A DNA stretch of 64,000 nt from Sceloporus undulatus (Eukaryota; Chordata; Lepidosauria; Squamata; Phrynosomatidae): NCBI RefSeq assembly GCF_019175285.1, contig NC_056523.1, positions 181,442,271 through 181,506,270 of the forward strand. Direction: 5' to 3'. Shown here one piece after another: positions 36,901 to 46,351 of the stretch. A program made the position numbers and the translations under genes. Numbering within the stretch: position 1 is the stretch's first letter; each line of letters starts with the position of its first letter. The notes under the pieces were generated by a model that saw nothing but the letters and a program-made list of their open reading frames with translations, did no database searches and was not told where the DNA came from.

Positions 36901-39900
36901 CTGAGGCCATTGGGGAAGCATTTGTAACTCAGATGCGATTTATGAGGTACTTTCCAAATTATGACTCATTCTTAGCCTTGTTGTTGTTGTGTGCCTTCAA
37001 GTCTTTTCCAACTTCTGGCAACCCTAAGAATCACTACCACAAAAAGGGACAGAAATAGTAGCAAGAACACAGATGCAGACAATTGTTTACATTAGTATTG
37101 CATATTTCTGATGATAATTTGGAGGGTTAGTTTTATCCTTAGAACAGCTCCACTGAAGCCAATTAGGCCTGAGCCTGCAATGGGGATAGATTTGGCTGCG
37201 CATCTCAGTGCATGAATTTAACTTTGCATCCATGCACTCCAAATTCAGCATTTTGTGTCAGTAGTTCTCAACTTCCTGTCCTAAAGGTGCTTTGGACTCC
37301 AGACTCCTAAAGCTCCAGCCAGCATGGCCAATGGTCATGGCGCCTGGGAGATTAAGTCAGAAAGTTCTAGAGCACTCAGGCTTGAAAGCCTGCATTCTGC
37401 ACAACATTAATTCCCTGTTGAAGAGGTTATTATCTCCTAGCGAATGTGAGAGAATGAGAAACGTGTGTCTTGTATTGTCCTATACATGTCTCTGGTCCAT
37501 GATCAGCACTGGGAGACGTGTGGCCCATCAGATCTTGTTGAACTCTATTTTCCAGCAGATCTAGTTAGCCTGGCCAATGATGAAGTATAATGGGAGTAGT
37601 AGTTCATCCACATCTAATGAGCCAATGGCTCCATGGCACAGTTCTTGTCTGTCTAATTCAGGAAAGAGATAATAACAGAGATAGCTTTTCCTGTGCATGT
37701 TTGCAAAGGGATTCATTTGTTGCACTCTGCATTTCTCCAGCTCCAGTCTTGGTTGCTGGCCCCCTTTTTACAGATTTTTCCTAATGTGTATGTAATGTTT
37801 GTCTCCTTTTATCCCCACTTTGTAGTATGAAGAGCTCCGGTCCGTGGCAGGCAAGCATGGTGATGACCTCCGCAACACCAAGAATGAAATAAATGAGCTC
37901 AGCAGGATGATCACCCGGATACAGTCGGAAATTGATGGGCTAAAAGGCCAGGTTAGGAAGCAGTTGGTGACTCAAAGCTGAGAGCTTGTTTGTGATGGAT
38001 GCAGCCCCATCTGTATTCACAGCACCCTTATATGCTTACATAAACAAAAGAGGCAGGTCCCTGCCCCTATGGAATGTATAATCTGCATTTTGATAGTGAA
38101 GAAAAAGGAAGGGTGGTGTGGAAACAGGAAGACAAGCAGGCAAAGGTAACCAGCGATGAATGTGATGTTCACAGGCTTGGCTGCCACTAAATTTAAGAAT
38201 TACTATTTTTTAAAAGCATTTTAAACTCCCAATTTCCAGTGCAGCTGATACATATTATTTGGGGGGGATGGTAATTGGCTCTCTTTTTTTTTTAAGTAGT
38301 GAGGTTGGACATAAATCTCTCTAAAACAGGAGTTCACAAACTAGGGCCCTCAAGTGACCCTCAAGAACTAAGATGACCTTTGACTGCTGAACACCTCCAT
38401 TCCCACCTTTGGTTTCATGAGAATTTTTCTTTCACCATTACTACTACACTATTTTGTGATGTTTCACTAGGGGATTTGTTGCTTTCCCAGGTGAAGTTGA
38501 GATAAACTCTCATTAACCTCACTATTGGCCATGCTAGGTGGGGCTGATGGGAGTTGGAGTCCAACAATAGCTGAAGGGCCAAAGGTTCTCCATATCTGAA
38601 CTGCTTAAACCTCTGGCAGCAGTGGTGGGAGAAGGCTATTTTTGTCTGGATTCTTGGAGATCCTTCCTCTGAACAGAAGATCAAGTGGTCTGGCTTTGAC
38701 CTAGTGTTTGCTACTGATGGTTCAAAATTGTTCTTGGGATCTACTGCTTGAAGTATGACCTTGTATGACTGAATTTTTCTCACAACAAAAATGAGGCTGG
38801 AATCCTTTCTGATGTGGTGGTTTATAAGTGCAGGGGTTGTTTTGTTTTGATCCCCATATCCATCCAGTGAAATGAAACCCCATCTACTGTCTAAAGTGGT
38901 ATAGCCCCAACATTGGTTAACCACCTCCAAGGAGAACAGAGGGACAAGAGAGAGGTAGCTGTGTGTGTGCATGGAGTAAGAGAAAAAAAGGTTGGGATCT
39001 GGGAGCAGACAGTTTCCATGTTAAGGACAACATGTTAAGCAAAAAACATGGAGTCCTCCTGGCTTCCTTCAGATCCTGATCTCTACCAAAAAGTTAGGCC
39101 AGGGCAGGAGAGGCTGTGGCCCTTCAAGTGCTGGTGAACTACTAATCATGCAATGCTTCAGCACTGGCTAGGCTGGATGGTGCTGATGGGAATTGGAGCC
39201 CAATAGCCTCTAGAAGGTCACTGTCTTGGATCTATTGGCAAAGACTGGAGCAACTAGAATGCAAAAACTCCTTTACTCATGAAACTCATGGAGTGGTTTG
39301 GGGCCAGATATTCTCCATCAGCCTGACTTACCTCACAAACTGATTTGGTTCTTAGTACAAAATCAGTGGGTGAGTGTGAGGGGTGGGAAGTCCTGTGTGA
39401 CATCCTGAGCTCCTTGGAAGAAATGTGGGATGTAAATGTGGCAAACAAAATTGAACTAGCTCTCAGGACAAGGCAGATTTCTATGTTGATAAGCTGCTCT
39501 GTTAAGTGGTTGTCACTTAGGAAGAGGAGCATGCTTACATCAGTAATTCCTAAACTATAATACAGGGTTGGGCAACTGCAGGGAGATGGGAGAAATTTTT
39601 TCTACTCATGGGACCTGCACAGACTCCCAAAAAGTACTTCCCAGCCATTTATGGTTTTGAAAAACATATTTAAAATGATATAAAACAGTGCAGAGAGTCT
39701 GTTTAAGAGATAAATGGCCATTCTTAAAGAGGAGGCAATTCATACTTTTGGGAGGGGACAAGAAAAGGACAGTCATAGGAATCTAGAAAGGTCAGGCCTC
39801 CCTCCATTTCCTGGCAGTGTGGGGCTGCATTCAGCCCCCCCCCCCCAAGATATGCTTTGCCCACCTCTTCTGTAATAAATCACAAAAGGCTACCCCATTT

Positions 39901-41996
39901 GTTTGCCAGTTTGTATGATTTTATTCTTATAGTGCAAGTCACAGGAGCAGTGACGAAACTATAAGCCTTCCCTCATCCCTATCACTCAACCATTCAGAGT
40001 TTGTAAAAGTTACTTTTTTCAGTCTGCAACTCTCCAAATCCTACACCTCCCATGGCTGCTGGCTATGCTGAATTCTGGGAACTGTACTCCAAAAATAACT
40101 TTCTTCTAAACTCTTGGCTGTATGCAAACACCTGGCTTCTGAGACCTCAGCAAGCGTTGCTTCATTTTATTGTTAGATGTCTCCCCCGTCCTCCATTACA
40201 AATAACAAATCTTTGGACACTTTTCCTTGCTTACTTAGCGTGCTAACCTGGAAGCTGCCATCACAGAGGCAGAGGAACGTGGAGAGCTGGCCGTGAAGGA
40301 TGCCACTACCAAACTGTCTGAGCTGGAGAGTGCCCTGCAGAGAGCCAAGCAGGACATGGCCCGGCAGCTGAGAGAATACCAAGAGCTGATGAACGTCAAG
40401 CTGGCCCTGGACATTGAGATTGCCACCTACAGGAAGCTGCTGGAAGGAGAGGAGAGCAGGTGAGTAAAGATTAGTAAAGGCTTAGTAAACGTCCTTTTTG
40501 TCCAGGGTCCTTCGTCCCATGTGTAACCTTTCAAAACTATTTAAAAAGCTCTGGTTCTAGCTAGGACAGGTTTGCTGGCATATCGAGATGAACTGGCCAA
40601 GCTCTTTAGTGCCTGTAATCTTTTGTTTCCAGCACTTACATTTTGTCTCTGTCTTTACTATTACTATAATGCTGATTGGATATTTTTATATGCCCTTTTC
40701 TTTTGTGCCTAGGTTGGAGTCAGGAATGCAGAACCTAAGCATTCAGACCAAAACAACTGGCTATTCAGGTAAGGACGTTTAGCAGTTGGTTTGAGAAAGA
40801 GGCAAAAGTGAAAAAAGGGATGAGGACAGACTTATCACTCTTCCCCCCCCCACCAGTTTCATTACTCTCTCACTTTTTTTGTTTAACATTTAACATCCAT
40901 GCAACAGGTAGAGACATTCCAGTCAAATTTTCCCCTAAGATTGCATATCCATCCCAGAAAAGACTTCTGCTGTTGAATCTCTGCCAGTAAGGCAGCTATT
41001 AAAGCCTCAGAAAGCCCAACCAGAATGAAAGCATATCACTGAAAAATAATTGCAAATATAAGAAAACAGCAGGTGCAGGAAATACTGTATTGCCAAGCTG
41101 ATTCCCAACATCATTCACAATTTTTGTTTTATTGTTGTTTTTATTATTAAACATTAAACTTCTAATTTTTAAAAAGTTTTTCCCCTTGGTAAAAAAAATA
41201 TGGCAGCCTTTATGTATTGAAAATGTGCAGAGCCTGGAAAGTTCCTTTTTTGAACTACAGCTCCCAGAATTCTGCAGCCAATGTGCCCAATGGACAGGTT
41301 TGCTGGGAGATGCTTGGAGTCAATTTTCCAACTTTCTCTTCCATATTTTTCTTACATATTTCCAGGTTTATCATGAATTCATGCTTTCTTTCTGCCCTTA
41401 TGAGTACAGATACATCATCTGAAAAAGCAGTATTAAGGGCAGATCATTAGGATTAGAATCTGTGAAGCATCACTGTTTCCATAAAATGGGTGGAGAACGT
41501 ATGGCTCTACAGATATCATTGGGCTGCAAGTCCCTAGCTGGTTTGAAGCAGAATGATGGGAATTATGATCAATGACATCTAGGAGCTCAGTTTTAATTGA
41601 ACAGCAACCTGGTTGGAAAGACAATGTTGTCCAATGTTCTACCTACTAACAAGGAAAATCCACATGTCTCTTACTTTAAAATCCACATGTCTCTTACTTT
41701 AGGAATGAATTATACTGGCAATTTTTAATATGATGTGCATGCTACATCAGATGTCATGATGTGAGAAACACTGTCCTGTGTCCAATGAGTTTTCTCTATC
41801 CCATCCAGGTGGTGTAAGCAGTGGATATGGTAGTTTTGGGGGTGGATACAGCTCATACTCAAGTGGTGGATACTCCATGAATTCTTCTCCACTGGAGACC
41901 TCCTCAGTGACCAAATCAAAAGCCATCGTCATCAAGAAAATTGAAACCCGAGATGGAAAGCTGGTGTCTGAATCCTCAGATGTGCTCTCCAACTGA
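21655..41996 (+). CDS. KRT8: Keratin 8 (type II simple-epithelial keratin), nine exons
   Basis: Coding exons are 21655-21957, 29836-30044, 33626-33686, 33786-33881, 35481-35645, 37826-37951, 40239-40459, 40713-40768 and 41809-41996. All introns are GT-AG and all phases join, giving 1425 nt and 474 residues; human keratin 8 has 483. The protein forms obligate heteropolymers with a type I keratin (normally keratin 18) in the cytoplasmic intermediate filaments of simple epithelia. It shows a Ser/Gly-rich head, the helix initiation motif [20 protein letters not shown] (residues 91-110), coil 1B with DVDEAYMNK, a long coil 2, the helix termination motif at 366-392 ([20 protein letters not shown] and following), a short Gly/Ser/Tyr tail, and the keratin 8 signature [17 protein letters not shown] near the C-terminus. 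That signature and LESGMQN favour KRT8 over KRT5- or KRT7-type paralogues. I see no frame break, so it looks functional. The identity is recognition from memory of the human protein, not a search. Confidence 0.96.
22016..23010 (+). repeat. GTCCTCC-rich tandem array in KRT8 intron 1
   Basis: A unit beginning AGGCGTCCTCCTTTTCCAGG and containing CTTCTGTCCAGGAGGAATTC and CCTCCCTTTGGAGCAGGA starts at 22016, 22210, 22305, 22521, 22615 and 22795. Spacings of 194, 95, 216, 94 and 180 show alternating short and long units. Long units add a block with TTTGGTTTGGGTGTGTCCTA and CTTCCTTTGGGG. No coding potential was recognised. Confidence 0.85.
23095..23303. mobile_element. Palindromic MITE, 'GCAGAAATAATCCAG' family
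   Basis: AGTTTGACACCACTTTAACT faces AGCTGTCTCAAACTGCATTA; the ends are CACACTGGGATTAGTGC and TACTGCAGTGCGGCTGCGGC. A right-half copy lies at 23435-23520. Within KRT8 intron 1. Confidence 0.75.
23749..23770. repeat. (GGAA)n microsatellite
   Basis: A short run of GGAA tetramers in KRT8 intron 1. Confidence 0.8.
23866..24035 (+). mobile_element. ACA-tailed SINE, 5' and middle part
   Basis: GGGTTCAAATCTCTGCTTAG, CCTTGGGCAAGTCACACTG and CAATAGGTCTGCCATTATTA are the B box and body. The tail is displaced by a BovB scrap. Confidence 0.7.
24036..24205 (-). mobile_element. BovB LINE 3' scrap
   Basis: The minus strand encodes [20 protein letters not shown] followed by [14 protein letters not shown], the C-terminal BovB block. 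A poly-C run at about 24050-24060 lies at one edge. Confidence 0.7.
24279..24520 (-). mobile_element. ACA-tailed SINE
   Basis: A near full-length antisense copy: GTTGTGTGCCTTCAAGTTGT, CTGACTTATGGCGACCCTAA, GACTTGCCCAAGATCACCCA and TATGCCACACTGGCT. KRT8 intron 1. Confidence 0.85.
24815..25032 (-). mobile_element. ACA-tailed SINE
   Basis: Antisense copy: TGTGTTCCTTCGAGTCATTT, GAGTGTGATTGAAGG and CACCACTACACCATGCTC. KRT8 intron 1. Confidence 0.75.
25345..25560. mobile_element. Palindromic repeat, 'TTAGTCTGGAAAATCAG' family
   Basis: ATGCAAAAGAATCTTGTAGC, then ACCTTTGAGACTAACTG, faces TTTACAGGATCCTTTTGCAT. The central palindrome contains TAGACTTGGTCTACTTCTTC. Confidence 0.7.
25944..26053. mobile_element. 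110-bp hAT MITE with 8-bp target duplication
   Basis: Ends TAGTGGTCCCCAAACTGG and CAGTTTGGGGACCACTG are inverted repeats. Flanks CACTAGAT (25936-25943) and CACTAAAT (26054-26061) match at 7 of 8, the hAT hallmark. Confidence 0.85.
26250..26445. mobile_element. Palindromic repeat, 'TTAGTCTGGAAAATCAG' family
   Basis: GTTAGTCTGGAAAATCAGTA and AGGGATCTCTCAGTACC face GGTCTCAAAGGTATTATGAG and ATCCCTTTGCAATG. KRT8 intron 1. Confidence 0.7.
26473..26594. mobile_element. 122-bp hAT MITE, second copy, inside SINE tail
   Basis: TAGTGGTCCCCAAACTGTGC faces CACAGTTTGGGGACCACTG. Flanks CCTTAGAG (26465-26472) and CCTTAGGG (26595-26602) match at 7 of 8. The right flank continues as an ACA-tailed SINE tail (GTCTCCATAAGTCAGAAATG, then GGCACACAACAACAA) to about 26645. 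Confidence 0.85.
27125..27262 (+). mobile_element. ACA-tailed SINE, shortened
   Basis: AGAGCCAGAGTAATCTAGTG, GGGCGAGTCACAAACTCTC, CGATAAGTCGGAAATGACTT and GGCACACGATAACC. The middle is deleted. Confidence 0.7.
28080..28310 (+). repeat. Unclassified interspersed repeat, copy 2
   Basis: It shares ordered blocks with 8165-8400, including TCATCCCACTTCTTCAG, GCTTTTAAAAAGTCCC, TTTGCACTCAGTTAACTCAG and GGCTCAGGCAAAAGCAAAC. Confidence 0.6.
28950..29290 (+). mobile_element. Tigger-type element, sense fragment
   Basis: GGTTGAGTCTCACTTATCCA, then GAATTCCAAAATATTCC and AAAATCCAAAACACTTTTG, match the end of the element whose better copy lies at 46700-47022. Only the terminal part is recognisable. Confidence 0.5.
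29340..29545 (-). mobile_element. ACA-tailed SINE
   Basis: TTGTTGTGTGCTTTCAAGGC, GTGACAACCCTAAGGCAAAC, GAGGGTGTGACTTGCCTAGG and CATGGGTTTCCATGAGCAAG. Antisense in KRT8 intron 1. Confidence 0.8.
29836..30044 (+). CDS. KRT8: KRT8 exon 2: coil 1A, linker L1, start of coil 1B
   Basis: This 209-nt exon begins VRFLEQQNK and ends in the split codon of Lys171 before GTGAGT. It completes coil 1A, then carries linker L1 around QKVTRSNMD and the coil 1B start [15 protein letters not shown]. The acceptor is a CTCCCTCAG. Confidence 0.96.
30340..30735 (-). mobile_element. Two adjacent tRNA-derived SINE copies
   Basis: Copy one (about 30340-30500) carries GTGTAAGCTAACTGCCC and GGCTTCAGTACAGGCATTTA. Copy two (about 30515-30735) carries TTATATACCGCTTCATACTG, CAACAATCTGGGTACTCAT and GGCTGCAGTACAGGCATTTA. 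Both are antisense to the family at 2920. KRT8 intron 2. Confidence 0.7.
31190..31500 (+). mobile_element. L2-like LINE 3' end
   Basis: ACTGTGGAGTGACCTGCTGG, TAAAGACATATCTTTTCC and TACCCCACCCTGAGGAGAGG, then GGGAAAGAAATAA and a short ATT tail, give the terminal coding block and 3' UTR of an L2-like element. Confidence 0.7.
31866..32083. mobile_element. Palindromic MITE, 'GCAGAAATAATCCAG' family
   Basis: ATAAATAATCCAGTTTGACA at the left faces TGTCAATCTGGATTATTTCT at the right, ending TGCAGTGCAGATGCAGCCTT. KRT8 intron 2. Confidence 0.85.
32415..32560. mobile_element. hAT-like palindromic MITE
   Basis: GGATGGAGAACCTTTGGCCT faces AGGCCAAAAGTTCCCCAT, with ACTACAACTCCCAGCATCTG in the interior. 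No target duplication was identified. KRT8 intron 2. Confidence 0.65.
33478..33545 (+). repeat. SINE/LINE 3' tail with (ATT)n
   Basis: GTTGTAAATCGCTCGGATTC and GCAGTATATAAATAAAACC, then ATT repeats, end about 80 bp before exon 3. Confidence 0.55.
33626..33686 (+). CDS. KRT8: KRT8 exon 3: coil 1B
   Basis: This 61-nt exon encodes [20 protein letters not shown]. Its length is the usual one for type II keratin exon 3. It is bounded by a GACAG acceptor and a GTGAGT donor, and only 99 nt of intron separate it from exon 4. Confidence 0.96.
33786..33881 (+). CDS. KRT8: KRT8 exon 4: coil 1B
   Basis: This 96-nt exon begins DVDEAYMNK and ends NFLRQLYEE (residues 192-223). Its length and sequence fit the highly conserved type II keratin coil 1B segment. 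Acceptor CTTAG, donor GTAGGC. Confidence 0.96.
34165..34372. mobile_element. Palindromic MITE, 'GCAGAAATAATCCAG' family
   Basis: CACTGTAGAAATAATGCAGT faces AACTGCATAATTTCTATGGT. KRT8 intron 4. Confidence 0.75.
35481..35645 (+). CDS. KRT8: KRT8 exon 5: end of coil 1B, linker L12, coil 2 start
   Basis: This 165-nt exon (residues 224-278) contains [20 protein letters not shown] followed by [17 protein letters not shown] and ends MYQIK. The SMDN-SLDLD stretch marks linker L12. Acceptor TTCAG, donor GTGATC. Confidence 0.96.
35985..36180 (+). mobile_element. ACA-tailed SINE
   Basis: GAGCCATCATAGTGTAGTGG, ACTTGCTGGGTGATTCTGGG, GTGTTAGGGTTGTCATAAGC and CAGACAACAATG. KRT8 intron 5. Confidence 0.75.
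36978..37030 (-). repeat. ACA-tailed SINE 3' end
   Basis: TTGTTGTTGTTGTGTGCCTT, then CAAGTCTTTTCCAACTTCTG and GCAACCCTAAG, is the antisense tail only. KRT8 intron 5. Confidence 0.7.
37826..37951 (+). CDS. KRT8: KRT8 exon 6: coil 2
   Basis: This 126-nt exon (residues 279-320) begins [19 protein letters not shown] and ends SEIDGLKGQ. It is pure coiled coil and its length is canonical for type II keratins. Acceptor TGTAG, donor GTTAGG. Confidence 0.95.
37952..40238. other. KRT8 intron 6, weak hAT-like fragments only
   Basis: Pieces such as GCTGATGGGAGTTGGAGTCC at 38540 and GATGGGAATTGGAGCCCAAT at 39180 look like old hAT MITE arms. A poly-C run lies at 39833-39846. Nothing else was recognised. 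Confidence 0.4.
40239..40459 (+). CDS. KRT8: KRT8 exon 7: coil 2 end and helix termination motif
   Basis: This 221-nt exon (residues 321-394) begins [18 protein letters not shown] and carries the helix termination motif [20 protein letters not shown], then KLLEGEES. That motif is needed in intermediate filament proteins for filament assembly. It ends in the split codon of Arg394 before GTGAGT. Confidence 0.96.
40713..40768 (+). CDS. KRT8: KRT8 exon 8: start of tail
   Basis: This 56-nt exon encodes [19 protein letters not shown], closely matching the keratin 8 sequence just after the rod. Epidermal type II keratins usually have a shorter exon here. It ends in phase 1 before GTAAGG. Confidence 0.94.
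41809..41996 (+). CDS. KRT8: KRT8 exon 9: tail and stop
   Basis: The coding part is 188 nt including the TGA at 41994-41996. It gives a Gly/Ser/Tyr-rich tail ([20 protein letters not shown]), then NSSPLETSS, then [20 protein letters not shown]. The last 20 residues are nearly those of human keratin 8. The middle of the tail is diverged and shorter. Ser439-Pro is the only Ser-Pro site in the tail. Confidence 0.95.
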
Positions 41997-43063
41997 GTTG
42001 TGGTTGCCTCCAGTTCAGAGTGCCTTAATCCAATGAGCCTTACCTATTCTCTAGCTAGGCTAGTTGATCACTAGGAGAAATTGGATGGGGGCAGAAGAGG
42101 CGAGTGGTGAAATTACTTCTTTTCTCATATAACTTTCTGTACAACAGGGCCGCTGGGAACTTTGTGGCCCTCAAAATGCTGTTGGACAACAACATCCCTC
42201 ACCCTCTGGCCATTGGTTATGCTGCCTGGGGTTTATGGGACCTGGAGTCTAAGAACATCTTGAAGGCCATAGTTTTTCCCAGAGCTGCTCTAGGATATTA
42301 GATACCACAAAACACTATGGAACCCTCAATTCCAGCCACTCTTTCCATCTCCCTCACCAGTCAGAGGGCTTTCCATGCTGAATCCTCAGTAGACTATTTT
42401 TATCTTCCTATCCCCTGAGAGTTCTTTTCCTTCTGATCCTTTCTGTTCGCAGGGAACAGCTACCTGAGGATTGGTACTCAGGCAGGTTTGAGTGTGCTGT
42501 TTGTGTGTATCAGGGATGGGCAATCTCTGCCCCTCCATTATGTCTTAAAGTTGACCAGGCTGAATAGGCCAAAAACATTGGAGGGTTGTCCTTGTGCATT
42601 CCTGGTATATGTAATTCCTAATCCCTTTCTCTTTTTCTTTCCTATCCTCCTTTCTCTCTGTAGAAACAAAATAATAAGTGCCTTAACACTCAGCTATGCA
42701 TCTTCTCTTGCAGATGAAGTCATTTTGGTTTTGTTACAAGAACTAAAATTGCCTTCTCTCTGCGGGAGAAGAGCTAGAGCTGCCCGTATATCTTTAAGAA
42801 CAACTTGAACTGTGAAAAATATCAGGCAAAGCTTTTCCTGGAATGCCATAAATACCACAATTGCCTTCTAATAACTGCTGAGCAAAGGTCTGGTAAACCA
42901 TATTGCAACCAAATCCTCATTTCTTCCCACATCTCATAGAGGTAGGTAGAGCATTTTTTAAGATACCAAAGACCCTTCACATAAATACTGGCATCACCTG
43001 TAGGCCAAAAGGGTGACCTACATGAAGAAATTTAATGCCACCTCTTTCCTGCCCTGTCATTCA

Positions 43064-43069
43064 AATAAA
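43064..43069 (+). promoter_or_regulatory. Candidate poly(A) signal, first after KRT8 stop
   Basis: This is the first AATAAA downstream of the KRT8 stop codon and would give a 3' UTR of about 1.1 kb. Transposon-like sequence lies between the stop and this site. Other AATAAA hexamers occur at about 43686 and 44752, so this assignment is open. Confidence 0.3.
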
Positions 43070-44751
43070 GAGATATATATCTCTGTGCCTGGGATGTCCC
43101 AGATATGACCAGGCAATCTTTCAATTCCCCTTGCCTCTTAGGAATAATGGCAGGAACCCTATATCACTGTCTACATTATGTAACTTCACAAATTCTTACC
43201 TATGTAGCAGAGATGCTAAGAAACCCTATTAGTTAATTGCCAAGATGCTTGTTTGGACACCAGCAACAGTACCCAATGCACTTGGTTCCATTGTGCATTG
43301 ATCATTTTGTCAGCTCTGCTACATAGTAATGTAATAACAGTACTAGATACGGACATTACAAGTCTGCCCAATTCAAATTTCTGCATACAGAAGCCTGCTT
43401 ATGAAGATGAAAGTTCTATAGAGGATTCTGGTCCACTTTCTTAGGAAGAATAATGGAGCCTTGAATTTTGAATTGGTTTTGTCACTACTGATCTATTGGG
43501 GTATCTTTCAGAAGTCTCTTCAACAGACTAAGAAGTTTGGGGCTGGATTCCCACAACTTCCTAGTTCTGTAGGTATTGTGAAAGGCAAGTCCTCACCCTA
43601 TCCAATAGAAATCAGAAAGTGTTGCTGAACTTCAACAATGAAAAGACACTGCAGTTATGCAGCCCTATAGTTGTTTGCTTACTTTAATAAAAGAGATGAC
43701 AGGAAAACGTGGGAATGGCTGCAAGTGGGAGATGTCCTTGCCTGAATCCTCTTCATAATTCTGTTTCATCTTACTGTAATGGTGTTATGTCTTCAGACAG
43801 CAAAATTGTGTGAGCCAGTTAATTGGTGGCTCTTCTCATTCTGATAAGGGAGTGTCTGCCCCAGCACTACTGTAACTGGGAGGCGATGGGTAACTGTACA
43901 CTATAGGTTTCATCTAGAAGCATCCATAGGGCATGATCCAACAGAAGGTTGGCTTATGATGTTTGTCAGGCTGCCCCCTCCTGCACCTTTTTAAAAAGAG
44001 TCAGAGCCCCTGAATTCATTAGGACTTAGTCAGAAAGACAAACACACAGAGTCTGCACTTTGAAAGGGAACATGCTCCAAACAAACCTGAGAGAGATGAG
44101 GGGACCTGGTGGGATGCTCACAAATGCTTCATGTTTTGGGCACATTATTTGGTCAAATCGGGGGACAGTTGGAAATAAACTTTGGTATTAAGATAGGTAC
44201 CAAGTTTGTTTCAGTTTCTTTCCAGTAAGAATTTAGTAAAACTGCCAGATTTCTCTACTTTTAGAAGAAAAATTTGAATGCTGTAGGGGCCAAAACTGGT
44301 GGGCAGATTTTCCTATCCTTGCTGGGAACAGTGATTTGCTTGCTGTAGGCAGAAAAAGAACATTTAACACTAATCTGAGATCTCAAGCCCTCCGCCTGTT
44401 TCAGTCTGCAGTCCCCACCAACCCTTGCCATTCTGGGTGGAGGATTAGAGTTGCAAGCCAAAAGGGTCCTCTTTTTTGTTTTAGACTTTCATAAATAAAA
44501 GTCAAGGACTGTTATAGGTTCATATGCTTTGCATGTTTATTTGGAAGTATGCCTTAATTGCTGCCCCTGGCCCTCCATTTTTTTTAGTGTGGAATATAGT
44601 TAGGTCAAAACTTCAATCTAAACTGAGGCTGTGAACAAAGCTTTTGTGCTGAAGGATGTGGAAAGGAAGCGTTCAGGCTTAGGAGGAGCACAAAGCGAGA
44701 CAATCTGTGAATTACCTTTGAAAAACTTCACTTGGTTTCCATTTTATTTGC

Positions 44752-44757
44752 AATAAA
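44752..44757 (+). promoter_or_regulatory. Candidate distal poly(A) signal with GU-rich downstream
   Basis: AATAAA is followed within about 50 nt by a GT-rich stretch (TTGTGAGAG, CTTGTCTTGTGTG). That is a better poly(A) context than the nearer hexamers, but it would need a 2.7-kb 3' UTR for KRT8. It could instead belong to an unrecognised repeat. Confidence 0.3.
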
Positions 44758-45262
44758 AAGCTTTACCTCTTGAACTCCACTGTTGTGAGAGATACCTTGT
44801 CTTGTGTGACAGCTGGTTTTTTTTTTTTTTTTTTTTGAGAGATACAGGTAATGGTTAAACAGAAAAAAAGGGCCTAATAAATTTTGGCAGGAATCTTACA
44901 TGCGAGTTACAAATGCATAACCTACAGATATGTGCTCGTGACTTTGATTTTTATGATCCCTAATGTGACAGTCCCTATTCCACTGCAATCAATAGGAGTG
45001 TGGATTGGGAAATAGATGGCTGATGGTCCTACCCTCGGTTGCATGAGCCCTCTCTTATGTTTCTATGTTTTTCTAAAGAGAACTGCAAGCAGAACCTGAC
45101 CATGCTGTGGGCCACAAAAACAGCTTCAATTCCTGCAATTTACCTCTCCGTGCTAAAGGATATGATTGGCCAGCTGTTCCCTCTAGGTGTTGCTGGACTG
45201 TAACTCTCATAATCCCCTGTCACTCGCTATGCTGGTTTGGGCTGATGGGAGTTGCAGTCTAA

Positions 45263-46351
45263 GGGCTCATTCACATTACAAAAAAAATCGGTTTTGAAAC
45301 CGATTCAATCACGTGAAGTTCCTACTCACCCCGAATCTCACACAAGCGAATCCGGGGCTTGCACACCCGTTCCATGGTAAATGGCCCCTAGCGCGGGTCT
45401 TTTGAAATCGGCGCAAATACCGTTTCTTTTTAAAAACCCCGGGTCCTGGGAATGAGAACTTTGGCCTCGATCACGATCGAGGCAAATTGAGGGAGGGATT
45501 TTAGGTCAGAGGGTGGGCAAAGGGCAAGGCATTTCCTCCCCTCATTGGAGGGGAGGGGGAGGAGGAAAGAGCCCTGGGCAGAAGGGAGCAAGGGAAGGCA
45601 TTCTTTAGGAGCCTCTTTTCCCTGCATCCCCTGCCCAAAGCCCTCTGTCGCTGGGCATTCCTTCCCTTGCAGGAGGGAAAAATCAGGTCATGAACGGAGC
45701 TCATGTCAGGCAAACCCCCCCCCTTTTCAAATGCAAACAATTTCTATTCCAGAATGTATGTTTCATTTTTAACCATTATTTTTTGAGCGCACATGCGCAT
45801 GGTTTCTATTCCAGAGGCAGATGGAGCCAGGCTTGCACTTGCTTTCTGCAGAGGGAGAAGCTACAAATGTTGCAAACAATCAATGTTACATTTTTAACAA
45901 TTTTTTTTGAGCGAACATGCGAATGATTTGTCTTCTTGAGCAGATACAGCAAGGGAAGCAAAGGGAAAGCTAATGTTGCTTTTAAAAGCAAAAAAAAAAA
46001 GCATGGCAATCCCATCCTCTGCCTGGGACAGGGGCAGATCTGACCCAAAAGCCCACAGGTTTATTAAAAAAGAGAGAGAGAGAGAGAGAGGCATCTTTCT
46101 CCCTGCTTCAGCCGCTGAAACCCCTGTGCCTGGCTCTTTAAAAAGGGAGGACACTTCCCCTGATGCCCTGCAAACGTCACCATGACGATAGCTTGATTGG
46201 CAGCGGCCAATCTACAGAATGCATTCGATTTCTGTCAAAATGCATTTGATTTCAATTTGTAGTGGGCACTTGCTAACGGAGCGATTCGGGGGAGGGGCAT
46301 CCGGATCATCCCAGTTCCCTCCATGTCTTTTACCCCAGTATGAATGGGGCC
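45263..46351. mobile_element. PIF/Harbinger-like non-autonomous element, 1089 bp
   Basis: Ends read GGGCTCATTCACATTAC and, as the complement of the right end, GGCCCCATTCATACTGG. They are flanked by TAA on both sides (45260-45262 and 46352-46354), as expected for PIF/Harbinger. The interior carries no transposase frame that I recognise. It includes CGAAATCGG-type blocks and a GA run at 46069-46090. The superfamily is inferred from ends and target duplication only. Confidence 0.7.

Larger units (their letters stand above)
41997..45240. other. KRT8 3' flank / possible 3' UTR
   Basis: No further coding exon was seen. MITE-like pieces occur near 42140-42290 and 42505-42600. AATAAA hexamers lie at 43064, about 43686 and 44752. 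A poly-T run is at about 44818-44837. Confidence 0.4.

Noticed and set aside
45545-46185. Small open frames inside the Harbinger-like element
   Set aside because: None shows a DDE transposase or Myb-like motif, and they overlap on both strands.
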